A DNA stretch of 64,000 nt. Origin: Luteolibacter luteus. GTDB lineage: Bacteria; Verrucomicrobiota; Verrucomicrobiia; Verrucomicrobiales; Akkermansiaceae. Shown here one piece after another: positions 7,963 through 17,497 of this stretch (position 1 is the stretch's first letter; every line of letters starts with the position of its first letter). Below the pieces are notes generated by a model. That model saw nothing but the letters and a program-made list of their open reading frames with translations, ran no database searches and had not been told where the DNA came from. Made by a program: the position numbers and the translations under genes. The stretch covers positions 3,968,001-4,032,000 of the forward strand of contig NZ_CP051774.1 of the NCBI RefSeq assembly GCF_012913485.1, written 5' to 3'.

Positions 7963-10770
7963 ATGAAATCCAAGAACCGTATCCCGGGCGTAGCCTGGGC
8001 TCCGATCCTACCGTGCGCCCTTGTGGCTTCGTCGCTTCACGCGAATACCATCGCCTATTGGCGATTCGAAGGGGAGGGTGCCACCCTTCCGACCAATGGT
8101 GCTTTCGTTCAGGACACCAATAGCCGGGCCGCTGTTCAGGCTGCCGGAGTTCCGGTGCCTGACCTCTCGGGCAACGGGAACCGTCTCTACACTTGGGACG
8201 ACAACGTCACCGGGCACGTCTACCGCCCCGCGCTTGCGGGTGCGCCTTTCACCGCCGTGCCGCAGACGGGCGAGGCGAATGGCTGGTATATCGAGAACTC
8301 AGGTGCGTATCCAGCCAGCTTCACTTGGTCCAATCAGTCCGCGCCCACCGGCACGAACCTCGATACCTGGACCTCGCTTGCGTGGACCATCGAAGCATCT
8401 TGCTATACCGATGTGCTCGATGGCTTTCGCACCGTGGTGGGTCGTGAGGGCAACGATCTGAAGACGGGCGAGGCGGCACACGCGGCGCTCTATTTCCAGA
8501 AGATGTCGAACAACCAGTTCCGCATCGCCTATGTGGATGCCAGCGGCGTCGCACATGAGGCCTTGGACCCGACGGCGATGAGCAGTGCGACCTGGTATCA
8601 CTTCGCGGCGACCTGCGATGGTGTGACACTGAAGCTTTACAAGAAGACCGGCAGCACCGGTGCCTATGCCCTCGTGGCATCGACCGATGTAAGCGGCAGC
8701 AGCAATCCCGCGCTGATCAATCCCGGCAACGATGGTACGGGCCAGCCTTGGGGGTGGACCGTTGGTCGCGGCCGCTATGGCACCAACGATGATCCGAATC
8801 AGGATCATGGAGATCGCTGGGACGGCGGGATCGATGAAGTCCGCATTAGCGATGTGGCGCTTGATCCTGGCCAGTTCCTCGCAGCCTTCGGCGCGAGCGA
8901 TAGCGATGGAGACGGCTTGCCGACCACCTGGGAAAGCGAGAACGGTCTCGATCCGAACGACAATGGCCTGAATCCGAACAACAACGGCGTCGCCGGAGAT
9001 CCGGTAAACGGTGCCGCGGGAGATCCCGACGGCGACACCTTCAGCAACCTTCTTGAATACGAAGCGGGATCGGATCCACAGAACCAAGCGTCGGTGCCCG
9101 GTGATACCGATGGCGACACGCTGCCTGACCAGTGGGAACAGGATCATTTCCAAAGTCTGGCCCAAGGACGTTTCGACGATCCGGACAACGACTTCACTGC
9201 AAATGACGAGGAATACGTGGCGAACACCGACCCGAACAACCGGCTCGTCTTCCCTGAATTTGAAGCGGCACCCGATGGTATCCCTGACGGCTGGGAAATG
9301 CTTCACTTCACGAATACCGATCGCGATGGCTTCGGCGACTTCGATGGCGATGGCGTGATCGACCTGCAGGAGTATCTCGACAACACCAATCCCGAAGACC
9401 CGCTTTCCAACAGCTCCACCAATGGTGACGTGGATGGTGATGGCTTGGACGACCGCTGGGAGATCCAGCACTTCGGTGACATCACGAGCCAGGGTGCCGC
9501 GGATGACTTCGACGGTGACGGCTCGACGAACCTTCAGGAGTACCAAGCAACATCGGATCCGAAGTTGGCTTCCTCGAAGCATACCGACGTCAATGGTGAC
9601 GGAACCGATGACGTGGTAAGCTTCATGGATTTCACCACCGCAGGTGATGCCGGAACGATCTCCGATGTGGATGCGGAAGCGACCGGACTAGTTCGCCTGG
9701 CGAATACCGGCACGAATCCCGCCTACCTGCCGAACGATCCGAATATCAACCTGAACACGTCGGGCACCGGCACGTTCACCTTCCGCACCGAGACGACGGA
9801 CTTCAATGGCCAGCAGTTCATGTCGAACATGGCGGCCCTTGGCATCAATCTTTCCTCGCTCGGCTTTACAGGCGGCCAGGACTTCAAGGTCCGGGTGAAA
9901 TTCGTGAATACGCCGGCAATGGGTGGCGCGGACCAGATCGGCATCTTCGCCGGTGCCAGCTCCACGCAATTGGTTCGCGGCGGGCGCATCGGCGTGAATG
10001 GCTCGCTCGGGGTGAACACGAACGGCGACAATGACTCCGCCGCGGTTTTCCCGGGCAATCAGGATTCACTGGCGGCCGCTCGTCCGATGACCGCAGAGCT
10101 TTCGCGGGTTGGAGGTGTCTGGGCGCTCTCGCTACATGGCGTGGACATCACTCCTTCCGAGCAACCGGGCTTCCTCAACGGCCTCACCGATCTCACGGTC
10201 GGCTTCTTCGGGGCGGACTGGAATACCGGGAATGCTCACAAGTTCCCTGTGGTTGAAAGCCTGACCGTCGTTCGGATGGGCAGCGCTGGTTCTGGTGCTG
10301 ATGCGGATGGGGACGGGATGGATGATGCCTGGGAAGCCGACAAGCTGGCAAACTCCGGCGGCACCGCAGCTACGGCGACGGGAGATCCGGATGGAGATGG
10401 CGTGGATAACCTCACCGAGTTCGCCTTCAACGGCGATCCGGAAAATGGTGCGGACCGGGGTGGCATCGTTTCCTCGTTGGCGGATACCAATGGCGATAGC
10501 CAGCGTGAGCTGACGCTGACCGTTCCGGTGAGAGCGGGTGCCATCTTTGCCGCAGGAGCCAATGGAAGCCAGGTGGCGACAGTGGGATCGGTAACTTACA
10601 CGATCCAAGGCTCACAGGATCTGTCGTCCTTCACCGATGCTGTGGAGCGGGTATCCTCCGCGGCTTCCGGAGATCCGGCGTATGAACTCCATACCTTCCG
10701 CCTCGTCTCATCGGACGGGTTGGCTGGCAAAGGATTCCTTCAGGCGCGCGCAACTATTGCCTCGCCCTGA
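7963..10770 (+). CDS. secreted LamG and thrombospondin type 3 repeat protein
   Basis: 935 residues from the ATG at 7963. An in-frame upstream extension exists, but this start begins a signal peptide (MKSKNRIPGVAWAPILPCAL, cleaved near SLHA). Residues 26-310 form a LamG/concanavalin-like domain (IAYWRFEGEG at its start, IDEVRISDVALDPGQF at its end). Then come calcium-binding TSP3-type repeats: DSDGDGLPTTWE, DTDGDTLPDQWE, DVDGDGLDDRWE and others to about residue 546. A second beta-rich domain follows at about 550-770, then one more TSP3 repeat (DADGDGMDDAWEAD). The C-terminal 85 residues form a beta module ending FLQARATIASP that recurs in neighbouring giants. No catalytic signature is visible. 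It is probably a cell-surface or matrix adhesin; the function is inferred. Confidence 0.85.
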   Translation: MKSKNRIPGVAWAPILPCALVASSLHANTIAYWRFEGEGATLPTNGAFVQDTNSRAAVQAAGVPVPDLSGNGNRLYTWDDNVTGHVYRPALAGAPFTAVPQTGEANGWYIENSGAYPASFTWSNQSAPTGTNLDTWTSLAWTIEASCYTDVLDGFRTVVGREGNDLKTGEAAHAALYFQKMSNNQFRIAYVDASGVAHEALDPTAMSSATWYHFAATCDGVTLKLYKKTGSTGAYALVASTDVSGSSNPALINPGNDGTGQPWGWTVGRGRYGTNDDPNQDHGDRWDGGIDEVRISDVALDPGQFLAAFGASDSDGDGLPTTWESENGLDPNDNGLNPNNNGVAGDPVNGAAGDPDGDTFSNLLEYEAGSDPQNQASVPGDTDGDTLPDQWEQDHFQSLAQGRFDDPDNDFTANDEEYVANTDPNNRLVFPEFEAAPDGIPDGWEMLHFTNTDRDGFGDFDGDGVIDLQEYLDNTNPEDPLSNSSTNGDVDGDGLDDRWEIQHFGDITSQGAADDFDGDGSTNLQEYQATSDPKLASSKHTDVNGDGTDDVVSFMDFTTAGDAGTISDVDAEATGLVRLANTGTNPAYLPNDPNINLNTSGTGTFTFRTETTDFNGQQFMSNMAALGINLSSLGFTGGQDFKVRVKFVNTPAMGGADQIGIFAGASSTQLVRGGRIGVNGSLGVNTNGDNDSAAVFPGNQDSLAAARPMTAELSRVGGVWALSLHGVDITPSEQPGFLNGLTDLTVGFFGADWNTGNAHKFPVVESLTVVRMGSAGSGADADGDGMDDAWEADKLANSGGTAATATGDPDGDGVDNLTEFAFNGDPENGADRGGIVSSLADTNGDSQRELTLTVPVRAGAIFAAGANGSQVATVGSVTYTIQGSQDLSSFTDAVERVSSAASGDPAYELHTFRLVSSDGLAGKGFLQARATIASP

Positions 10771-10784
10771 GGTTTTCAATGGCG

Positions 10785-10825
10785 AGTCCGCACCTGTCGC
10801 AAGGCGGGTGCGGACTTCTTCTTTT
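10785..10825 (+). terminator. Rho-independent terminator
   Basis: GTCCGCACC at 10786-10794 pairs with GGTGCGGAC at 10807-10815, followed by a pyrimidine-rich run (TTCTTCTTTT). It lies 15 bp after the stop of the LamG/TSP3 gene. Confidence 0.8.
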
Positions 10826-11441
10826 GCGGCTTTGTCGGAGCTTCTAACAAAGCAGGCGAGGAAGGATGGAATAAACGGGTCAGGGCAGGGTCTTATCCGC
10901 AGGTTCCAATTCAAGGTGGTGCGCGTGAATCGAGGACACGGTTTGCTATAATTCATCTCCCCCGATAGGGTTATTTAAAGCCTTCGGATGTCTGTTATTT
11001 GTATGACAGCGACAGCGGGGTGGCGAAATCATCAGGGTAATATGCGGCAGTATTGTCCGAAATAAGTTTGGATGTAGGGTGAGTGTAATTCTGATTTTGA
11101 GGGGCAATTTCTTTACTTTGAGCATATAAGGAAGATTTGCTGGAATTTCAGTTAACGTGGGAAGCGGCGGAAAGATACAAATGGCAGGTTAGTGGATACA
11201 AGCCGCTGAAGACGGCTGACTTAGGATGGAAGAGATCCTTCCTCCGTTCTGCACGGACCCAAACATGCCAGCGGCGGGAGCGATCAAGAACCCGAAATCA
11301 CTCCGTCGAAAACCCAATCGCGCCGGTTCTGGATCTCCCTGCCAGAACAATCCCGCAACCGCTCCCGTTAGATATCGGACAGCGGTGTCGTGGCCCGGTG
11401 GTGTTGCCGTTTTCGGCTTCCTCAACCCCAATACACGATCC
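10826..11441. promoter_or_regulatory. long AT-richer leader of the autotransporter-repeat gene
   Basis: About 600 bp with no credible gene. It contains a TATAAT hexamer at 10947-10952, the string TTGTCCGAAATAA near 11055 (a near copy, TTGTCCGAATAA, lies upstream of the 17498 gene) and the decamer GGATACAAGC at 11194-11203. An open frame reaches back to 11226, but its residues lack a signal peptide, so I treat that part as leader. Confidence 0.45.
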
Positions 11442-14400
11442 GTGAAGCCCACTGTATTTCATAGTCGCCGCAACCTTCTGGAGACCGCGCTGGGTCTCGG
11501 TTGCGTCCTCGCTTCCACTGCCTCCGTCTCCCAAGCGGCCTCGCTCTACTGGGATGGCACCAATGCGGGATGGGAAGCGGTCGCCAACTGGTCCACCGTG
11601 GCCGAGGCTACCACGCCCGATCCGGCAGCCATTCCCGGTGCCGCCGATGATGTGATTTTCAACATCGATCCTGTCGATGCCGCGGTCACCGTGGGTTTGA
11701 ATGGAGCCCAGTCCGCAAATTCGCTAACCTTCAACAACACCGGTACGACCTCGCTCCAAGGCGGTGGTGCCAACCGGACGCTCGCCATTGGCGCGGGTGG
11801 TATCGTGATGGATGCGGCTGCCGGTGCGGCCACCATCGGTTCGGGCACGGCAAATCAGAACGTCGCGGTCTCGCTCACCGCTACGCAGACGTGGACCAAC
11901 AATTCGACGACTGCAGCCCTGTCGATCGCGAACCCCTTTACTGCTGGTGCGGGCATCGGCCTGACTAAGGCAGGCGCAGGGGATGTGGCGATGACGAATG
12001 CGCTGAACACGACGAACATCGGCGGGGTGCTCAACGTGCAGGCAGGACGCTTGCTGATGTCGGGTGATATCACCGCGGGCGGCCTCACCGGGGCGGGAAC
12101 ATTGGCCGTTGCCGGTGCGGCTTCGAAGTGGTTCTTCGTGAACAATCCCGCTGACAGCGATTTCTCGGGCAGCCTCCAGAACGCCAGCGCCACGGTGCGT
12201 CTCGGTCTGGTGAAGCGTGGAATCGGTACACTGACGCTGAGCGGGACCAATACGCTGGGTGACAACCTCGGTGTGGAGAACGGCCTCATCAAGATCACCG
12301 GGTCGACCACCGCGGGTGTCGGAGGAGCGAATGGCACTGCTTCCGTGGGAACTGTCGGCAACCAGAACGGGCGCATCTTGATTGACGGCGGGACCTTGGC
12401 TGCCACCAAGAACACCAGCCCCTCCGTGGCGATTGCCACGGCAGCGAACTCGCAGGGATTCCTGAAGATGACCACGGGGTCGATCACGACCACCAGCGAG
12501 TTCCACATCGGCCGGGGACAGACCGGATCGTTCTCGGCCTACACCCAAACCGGCGGAACCTTGACCTCCGGCAACTGGCTAGTGGTGGGTCTGAACAATG
12601 ACCGCGCGGTGCTGAACCAAAGTGGCGGCTCCATTACCGTGAGCACCAACCGTATGACCATCGGCGCCGGTGGTAATGCCTCGATCGGTGTGGCGAACCT
12701 CAGCGGAGGCACTTTCACGTCGGTCGCTGGCACCAACACCGGCGTTTTCGTCGGCGAAAACGGCACTGGCACCCTTAATGTAAGCGGCACGGCGAATGTC
12801 AGCCTGGCCACGAACGGCGGAGCGACGAGCGGCACGCTGCAGTTTGGGGGCAATGCCGTTTCCCTAGCGGGCAATGTCAACCTGCTGGGTGGCAGCATCA
12901 GTGCCTTTGCCGTCACGAAGGGAGCCTCCACCGCGGGTGCGGTCTACCGGATGAACTTCAACGGCGGCACGCTCAAGGCCGCGATGGCGAATCCGGGTTT
13001 CTTCGCGGACCTCGCAAATACCGAAGCCTACGTCTATGGCGGAGGCGGCACCGTGGATAACGGCGGTAACGCGATCACGATTTCCGAGCCCTTGCTGGCA
13101 CCGGTAGGGAATGGCGTGAGCGCCACCGGACTGACGGTGAGTGGCGGCGGCTATCAGGATACGCCTCTGGTCACCATTACCGGTGGCGGTGGAACCGGCG
13201 CCACCGCGGTGGCGACGATCGATGCCAGTGGTAACCTCACCGGCATCGAGATCACCAACCCCGGCATCAACTATATTAGTGCTCCGACCTTCGCGCTGCT
13301 CGGCGGCGGGGTGGGAAATACCGGTGCTCTGGGTGGTGCCGCGACGCTAGTTCCGAATGCCAGTGGAGGCATGACCTTCACGGGTGCTGGCGCAACCCGT
13401 GTGGGTGGCACCAATACCTTTACCGGGCCGATTGCGGTGAACCAAGGCAAGCTGGGGATTGCCCAGACACTGGTGAATGCGGTGTCCGTGGCTTCCGGAG
13501 CGACGCTCGAAGTCTGGGATCCGATCGGGTCTCCTTCCATCCTTGAAGTTCCGACCCTCAACCTGGCGAATGGATCGCGCGTGGATCTCGATGTCTCCGC
13601 GTTCAGCGGCCTCAACGACACGATCACGGTTAGCAATGTTTCGGGCCTGACCCTCGGAACGGCTTCGATCGGTCTCTACGATGACGGCACTACGAACGCG
13701 CTTACCACCGCCGGGGTCTATACGCTTTTCAACTACAGCGGGACGCTGAATGGCGGCACTGCCGGACTCACCGTGGCGAATCCGGTGAGCGGCTACAATT
13801 ATGCGTTCAGCGCAGTCTCCGGGCAGGTGAAGGTCACGATCACCTTCACGGATACCGATGGCGACTTGATGCCGGATATTTGGGAGACGGCAAACGGCTT
13901 GAACCCTAACGATCCGAGCGATGCGACCGGCACGATCACCTATCCGCCGACGCCTTCGCCCTTCAACACCGACGGCGATTTCACGACCAACTTGGAGGAA
14001 TTCCAGGCAGGCACGAATCCTAACAGCGCCACTTCCGACGGCTTCAATACAGACAACGACCTGCTGCTCGACAGCTGGGAGGTTTCCAACTTCGGAAACA
14101 TCACCGCACGTGACGGCACGGGCGATTATGACGGGGATCTCGCCACCGATGCCGCGGAGTTCTACGCCTCCACCAACGTGAAGGGTGCGAGCCCGCTGTC
14201 GGCTGCCGATTGGCCGGACGCGGACCTCGACCAGCTCAACGATGCGTGGGAGGTAACGCACTTCACGAATATCACCGCCAAGGATGGCAGCGCGGACTCC
14301 GATGGCGACGGTTTCTCCGACTTGCAGGAGTTCCAGGCGCTCTCGAATCCCGGTGACGCGGCTTGGACGCCGGCGAAGGCGCAGATCATCCACCGCTGGG

Positions 14401-16598
14401 ACTTCAACGGTGATCTCGATGATTCCATATCCGGGGTGACCGGCGTGACGAATAGCCCGGCGGAAATCGTCGATCCGAACGGGGAGACTGCGAGTTCGGC
14501 TGTGACGCTCGGAACGACCGACGTATTGCTCACGGGTGGTGCCAGTGCCACTTCCGACTATGTGAAGCTGGGTTCGAATCTCCTGAATGGCCGGTCCACT
14601 CCGGTTACCATCGAGGTCTGGGCCACTCAGGTCACGGTGCAGAACTGGGCACGCATGTTCGACTTCGGCAGCGCGGAAACGGAGAATTTCTTCGCTTCCT
14701 GGACGCAGGGCACGACTCTCGCCAGCAGCCGCCAGGAGTGGCGCGATGTGGTGACCAGCACTTCCAACGTCACGAGCGGCTTCACGCTGAACAAGGAGTA
14801 TCATGTGGTCTTCACCTTTGAGCCGGGCGCCGGCTTCCTGGGGACAAACAAGGTGACCTACTACGCGGCACCCGCTCTTGCCGCCGAGCTTGGGACCCCA
14901 CTCGGGACCTTTGACACGGCGAACAATCTGGTGAACTTCACTGACACGCTTGATGCTCTGGGACGTTCCTCCTACGCGGGCGACAACGTGGCGAATGCCC
15001 GCTACAATGACGTCCGCATCTGGCACGGAGCGCTGACCGGTGATGAACGCGAGAAGCTGCATGACGCCGGCGCGGATTCGCTTAACACCGCTGATACCGA
15101 TGCGGACGGCCTGGTGGATGCATGGGAAATCGCGAACTTCGGCAGCATCGCAGCTACCACCGGTGCTGCGGACTCCGATGGGGATGGTTTCACCAATGCC
15201 GAAGAGCAGGATGCGAGAAGCAATCCGAACTCCAATGCCTCCAAGCCGGACAACACCGACGGCGACACGTTGTCCGATGCCTGGGAAGTGGCAAACTTCA
15301 CCAGTCTCGACCAGCTGCCCAACGGTGATCCGGATGGTGACCTCGCCACGAACGAGGAGGAGGAGACCGCGGGTACCAATCCGAACAATGCCGCTTCCTG
15401 GCCGGATACCGACGGTGACTTGCTGAAGGATGCCTGGGAAGTGCTCTACTTCGGCGACCTCGATATCGACAACGATTCGAACAATGCCAACGACGGCAAT
15501 GCGGACTTCGATGGTGATGGTGCCACGGATGCCGCGGAGTTCGCGGCCGGCACGAATCCGGTGCTGGCGGGCAGCTTGCCCCCTGTGATCGTCGATCTGC
15601 CTGCTACGGGAACGGATGCGGCTTCCGACATCTCCAGCACGAAGACCTACACCCACGCGTTGGACTTCGGGGCGACGATCGTGCCCGTCACGCTGAATGG
15701 TGTGAGCTTCCATCAGACCAACGTCCCGCCTACCGGCAATGATGCCGCGGGCACCGACAACGATCGTTGGGATAGCACCGATACGACGGGCGGACGCAGC
15801 GGTGTCTTCACCATGACGAAGTCGTTGGCCAATGACTGGCCGCAGAATACCAACGGCCAGGCCGCTGGTGCGGACGGGGAAATGTTCAACCTGCTGACCG
15901 ATTTCAGCCACATCAACGGCTCGGTGGTCGGTTCGACGCAAACCATCACCCTCGGCGGATTGGTTCCAGGAACGCGCTACAGCACGCGCCTCTACTACCG
16001 TCCTTGGGGACTCGCGGGTAACCGGAGCACGACCCTCATCTTCAATGGTGAAGGGTACAACGTGACCTACACGATGAATCCGGACCAGTCGGCAATCGCC
16101 TCGGCGCACTACGTGAAGTTCGACTTCACCGCGAACGACAGCGACCTCACCCTCACGTTCTCCGTGAATTCCGCAGGGAACTCGTGGCACCAGTATGCAT
16201 TGACGAACGAAGTGGTCCCGGCCGGTGATTCCGATCTGGATAACCTTCCGGATGCGTGGGAAATCGCGAACTTCGGTAACGTCACCTCGCAAAATGCCAC
16301 CGGCGATGCGGAGGGAGACGGTACGGACAACCGGACGGAGTATCTGCTCGGACTGAGCCCCGTGAATGGCACCCAGCGCTTCGCTGCGAAGGAAAGCAAT
16401 GCGACGCCGGGTAGCGGGGTGACCCTCACTTGGCCCGCGCAGAATGGCCTGACCTTCACCGTCTGGCGCTCCACGAACCTAGGGGCGTGGACCCAGATCG
16501 GAGGAACGATCACTGCTAGCGGAACGACGGCAAGCTACACGGATAACACCGCTCCCGTTGGCAAGTCCTTCTATCGGGTCACCCTGACGACTCCCTAA
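11442..16598 (+). CDS. giant secreted autotransporter-associated beta-repeat / TSP3 / LamG protein
   Basis: 1718 residues if started at the GTG at 11442, which gives the signal peptide MKPTVFHSRRNLLETALGLG cleaved near VSQA. The frame is open from 11226, but that upstream part is not signal-like. Mature protein: the opening SLYWDGTNAGWEAVANWS is the standard start of autotransporter-associated beta-strand repeat proteins. A Gly/Thr/Asn-rich beta-helix follows to about residue 800 (repeated forms such as LTLSGTNTLGDN and MTFTGAGATRVGGTNTF). TSP3 repeats run from about 804 to 1380, interrupted by a LamG domain at about 981-1210 (IIHRWDFNGDLDDSISG to VRIWHGALTGDEREKL). A beta domain follows, then one more TSP3 repeat, then the shared C-terminal module ending YRVTLTTP. 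No autotransporter barrel is visible at the C-terminus. Probably an adhesin or surface-layer/matrix component. Confidence 0.85.
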   Translation: MKPTVFHSRRNLLETALGLGCVLASTASVSQAASLYWDGTNAGWEAVANWSTVAEATTPDPAAIPGAADDVIFNIDPVDAAVTVGLNGAQSANSLTFNNTGTTSLQGGGANRTLAIGAGGIVMDAAAGAATIGSGTANQNVAVSLTATQTWTNNSTTAALSIANPFTAGAGIGLTKAGAGDVAMTNALNTTNIGGVLNVQAGRLLMSGDITAGGLTGAGTLAVAGAASKWFFVNNPADSDFSGSLQNASATVRLGLVKRGIGTLTLSGTNTLGDNLGVENGLIKITGSTTAGVGGANGTASVGTVGNQNGRILIDGGTLAATKNTSPSVAIATAANSQGFLKMTTGSITTTSEFHIGRGQTGSFSAYTQTGGTLTSGNWLVVGLNNDRAVLNQSGGSITVSTNRMTIGAGGNASIGVANLSGGTFTSVAGTNTGVFVGENGTGTLNVSGTANVSLATNGGATSGTLQFGGNAVSLAGNVNLLGGSISAFAVTKGASTAGAVYRMNFNGGTLKAAMANPGFFADLANTEAYVYGGGGTVDNGGNAITISEPLLAPVGNGVSATGLTVSGGGYQDTPLVTITGGGGTGATAVATIDASGNLTGIEITNPGINYISAPTFALLGGGVGNTGALGGAATLVPNASGGMTFTGAGATRVGGTNTFTGPIAVNQGKLGIAQTLVNAVSVASGATLEVWDPIGSPSILEVPTLNLANGSRVDLDVSAFSGLNDTITVSNVSGLTLGTASIGLYDDGTTNALTTAGVYTLFNYSGTLNGGTAGLTVANPVSGYNYAFSAVSGQVKVTITFTDTDGDLMPDIWETANGLNPNDPSDATGTITYPPTPSPFNTDGDFTTNLEEFQAGTNPNSATSDGFNTDNDLLLDSWEVSNFGNITARDGTGDYDGDLATDAAEFYASTNVKGASPLSAADWPDADLDQLNDAWEVTHFTNITAKDGSADSDGDGFSDLQEFQALSNPGDAAWTPAKAQIIHRWDFNGDLDDSISGVTGVTNSPAEIVDPNGETASSAVTLGTTDVLLTGGASATSDYVKLGSNLLNGRSTPVTIEVWATQVTVQNWARMFDFGSAETENFFASWTQGTTLASSRQEWRDVVTSTSNVTSGFTLNKEYHVVFTFEPGAGFLGTNKVTYYAAPALAAELGTPLGTFDTANNLVNFTDTLDALGRSSYAGDNVANARYNDVRIWHGALTGDEREKLHDAGADSLNTADTDADGLVDAWEIANFGSIAATTGAADSDGDGFTNAEEQDARSNPNSNASKPDNTDGDTLSDAWEVANFTSLDQLPNGDPDGDLATNEEEETAGTNPNNAASWPDTDGDLLKDAWEVLYFGDLDIDNDSNNANDGNADFDGDGATDAAEFAAGTNPVLAGSLPPVIVDLPATGTDAASDISSTKTYTHALDFGATIVPVTLNGVSFHQTNVPPTGNDAAGTDNDRWDSTDTTGGRSGVFTMTKSLANDWPQNTNGQAAGADGEMFNLLTDFSHINGSVVGSTQTITLGGLVPGTRYSTRLYYRPWGLAGNRSTTLIFNGEGYNVTYTMNPDQSAIASAHYVKFDFTANDSDLTLTFSVNSAGNSWHQYALTNEVVPAGDSDLDNLPDAWEIANFGNVTSQNATGDAEGDGTDNRTEYLLGLSPVNGTQRFAAKESNATPGSGVTLTWPAQNGLTFTVWRSTNLGAWTQIGGTITASGTTASYTDNTAPVGKSFYRVTLTTP
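13852..15570 (+). repeat. TSP3-type repeat tract interrupted by a LamG domain
   Basis: At least seven copies of a degenerate unit of about 45 residues, D-x-DGD-x-L-x-D-AWE-(I/V)-x-NFG...DGDG...N-x-EE-x-GTNP. Aspartate spacing fits calcium-binding TSP3/dockerin-like loops. Two blocks flank the LamG domain at about 14385-15075. Confidence 0.75.
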
Positions 16599-16622
16599 CC
16601 CTTTCCTTGGGTTACGAACCGC

Positions 16623-16660
16623 GCGGCCGAGGGCTTTGGGTTGCCCTCGGCCGCTTTTTT
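16623..16660 (+). terminator. strong Rho-independent terminator
   Basis: A perfect 12-bp stem, GCGGCCGAGGGC (16623-16634) with GCCCTCGGCCGC (16643-16654), an 8-nt loop and six T's. It lies 24 bp after the stop of the giant gene. Confidence 0.93.
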
Positions 16661-17497
16661 GTGCGCTTGGGTAAAGGGTTTTCGTTCCAGAGCGCAGAAT
16701 TCCCAGCGGCTCTCAAAAGCTCTTGGGAATGAATGAAGAATCGAAAAAAGAAAGTTCGCGTGCCGCGGTGTGGCCCAGTTTTAAGCAAAAAGTTGCAATC
16801 TAGCGCCTGTTTTACCTGAAAAACTCGTCCAGAAAAATCGACCAAATTTGTCTGGTGATTTGATCATATCGAAGGCGTTCGCTGGGTAAAACGCACCGTT
16901 TTCTGAGGGTGGGGGAAATTTGTCATACAATTTATGACGAGTTATCAGAATCGTCTCTTAACCCAAAACGGGGACAAGCGATCAATCGATGCTTTAGGCC
17001 GAGGTTTCCTAGGCTCGCGTGGACTGAATCGGTAAAAAGATGCAAATGAGTTTTGCGGGTCCTTACGTAGTGGGTAAAGGGAATTTGGTCAATTTACGTA
17101 TGAAATAGTGCGTATTTGTGGTGATTGTGCGGAGTCGGTCTTTGTCCTACGTAAAACGTCTTGGGGATGTCGATCCTCTTGATTCCTTGGGTTTTCTGGC
17201 TTGAGAACCAGTGCGCCCACCAAGCGAAGATATAACGTTTACGGGTGAGGGAAATGTCCGCGGATCAAACGCAGTTGGGTTTTTGTCCGAATAATTGTGA
17301 TTCCTTTTGGCGCAATCATACCGGCGTTAACCGCATGGATACAAGCGTTCACGAAATTACATGGTAAGGTCTTTCACGAAACTCAAGAAACGTCCCGTGG
17401 TAGTCCCCCCCACACCCGCCGGGAGCTCCCCGTTCCGGAGGAAGGCTGACAGAAAAACACGTTTGATGTATTCTCAAAGTAGGTACACGATTCTCTT
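16661..17497. promoter_or_regulatory. long AT-rich intergenic region with repeated short motifs
   Basis: About 840 bp with no credible gene. Three copies of GGGTAAA (16669, 16884, 17072), three TACGTA palindromes within 90 bp (17064, 17095, 17148), a dyad GTCATA-N5-TATGAC at 16922-16938, TTGTCCGAATAA near 17283, and GGATACAAGC at 17337-17346 (152 bp before the next start). Density of such sites suggests regulator binding or an untranslated leader; a small RNA cannot be excluded. Confidence 0.45.

Noticed and set aside
10947-10952. TATAAT hexamer as a promoter for the giant gene
   Set aside because: No good -35 partner and nearly 500 bp from the start codon; mentioned only within the leader description.
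13347-16292. 981-codon antisense open frame
   Set aside because: It mirrors the TSP3/LamG repeat region of the sense gene; composition is skewed to Arg/Ile/Val and no domain is visible.
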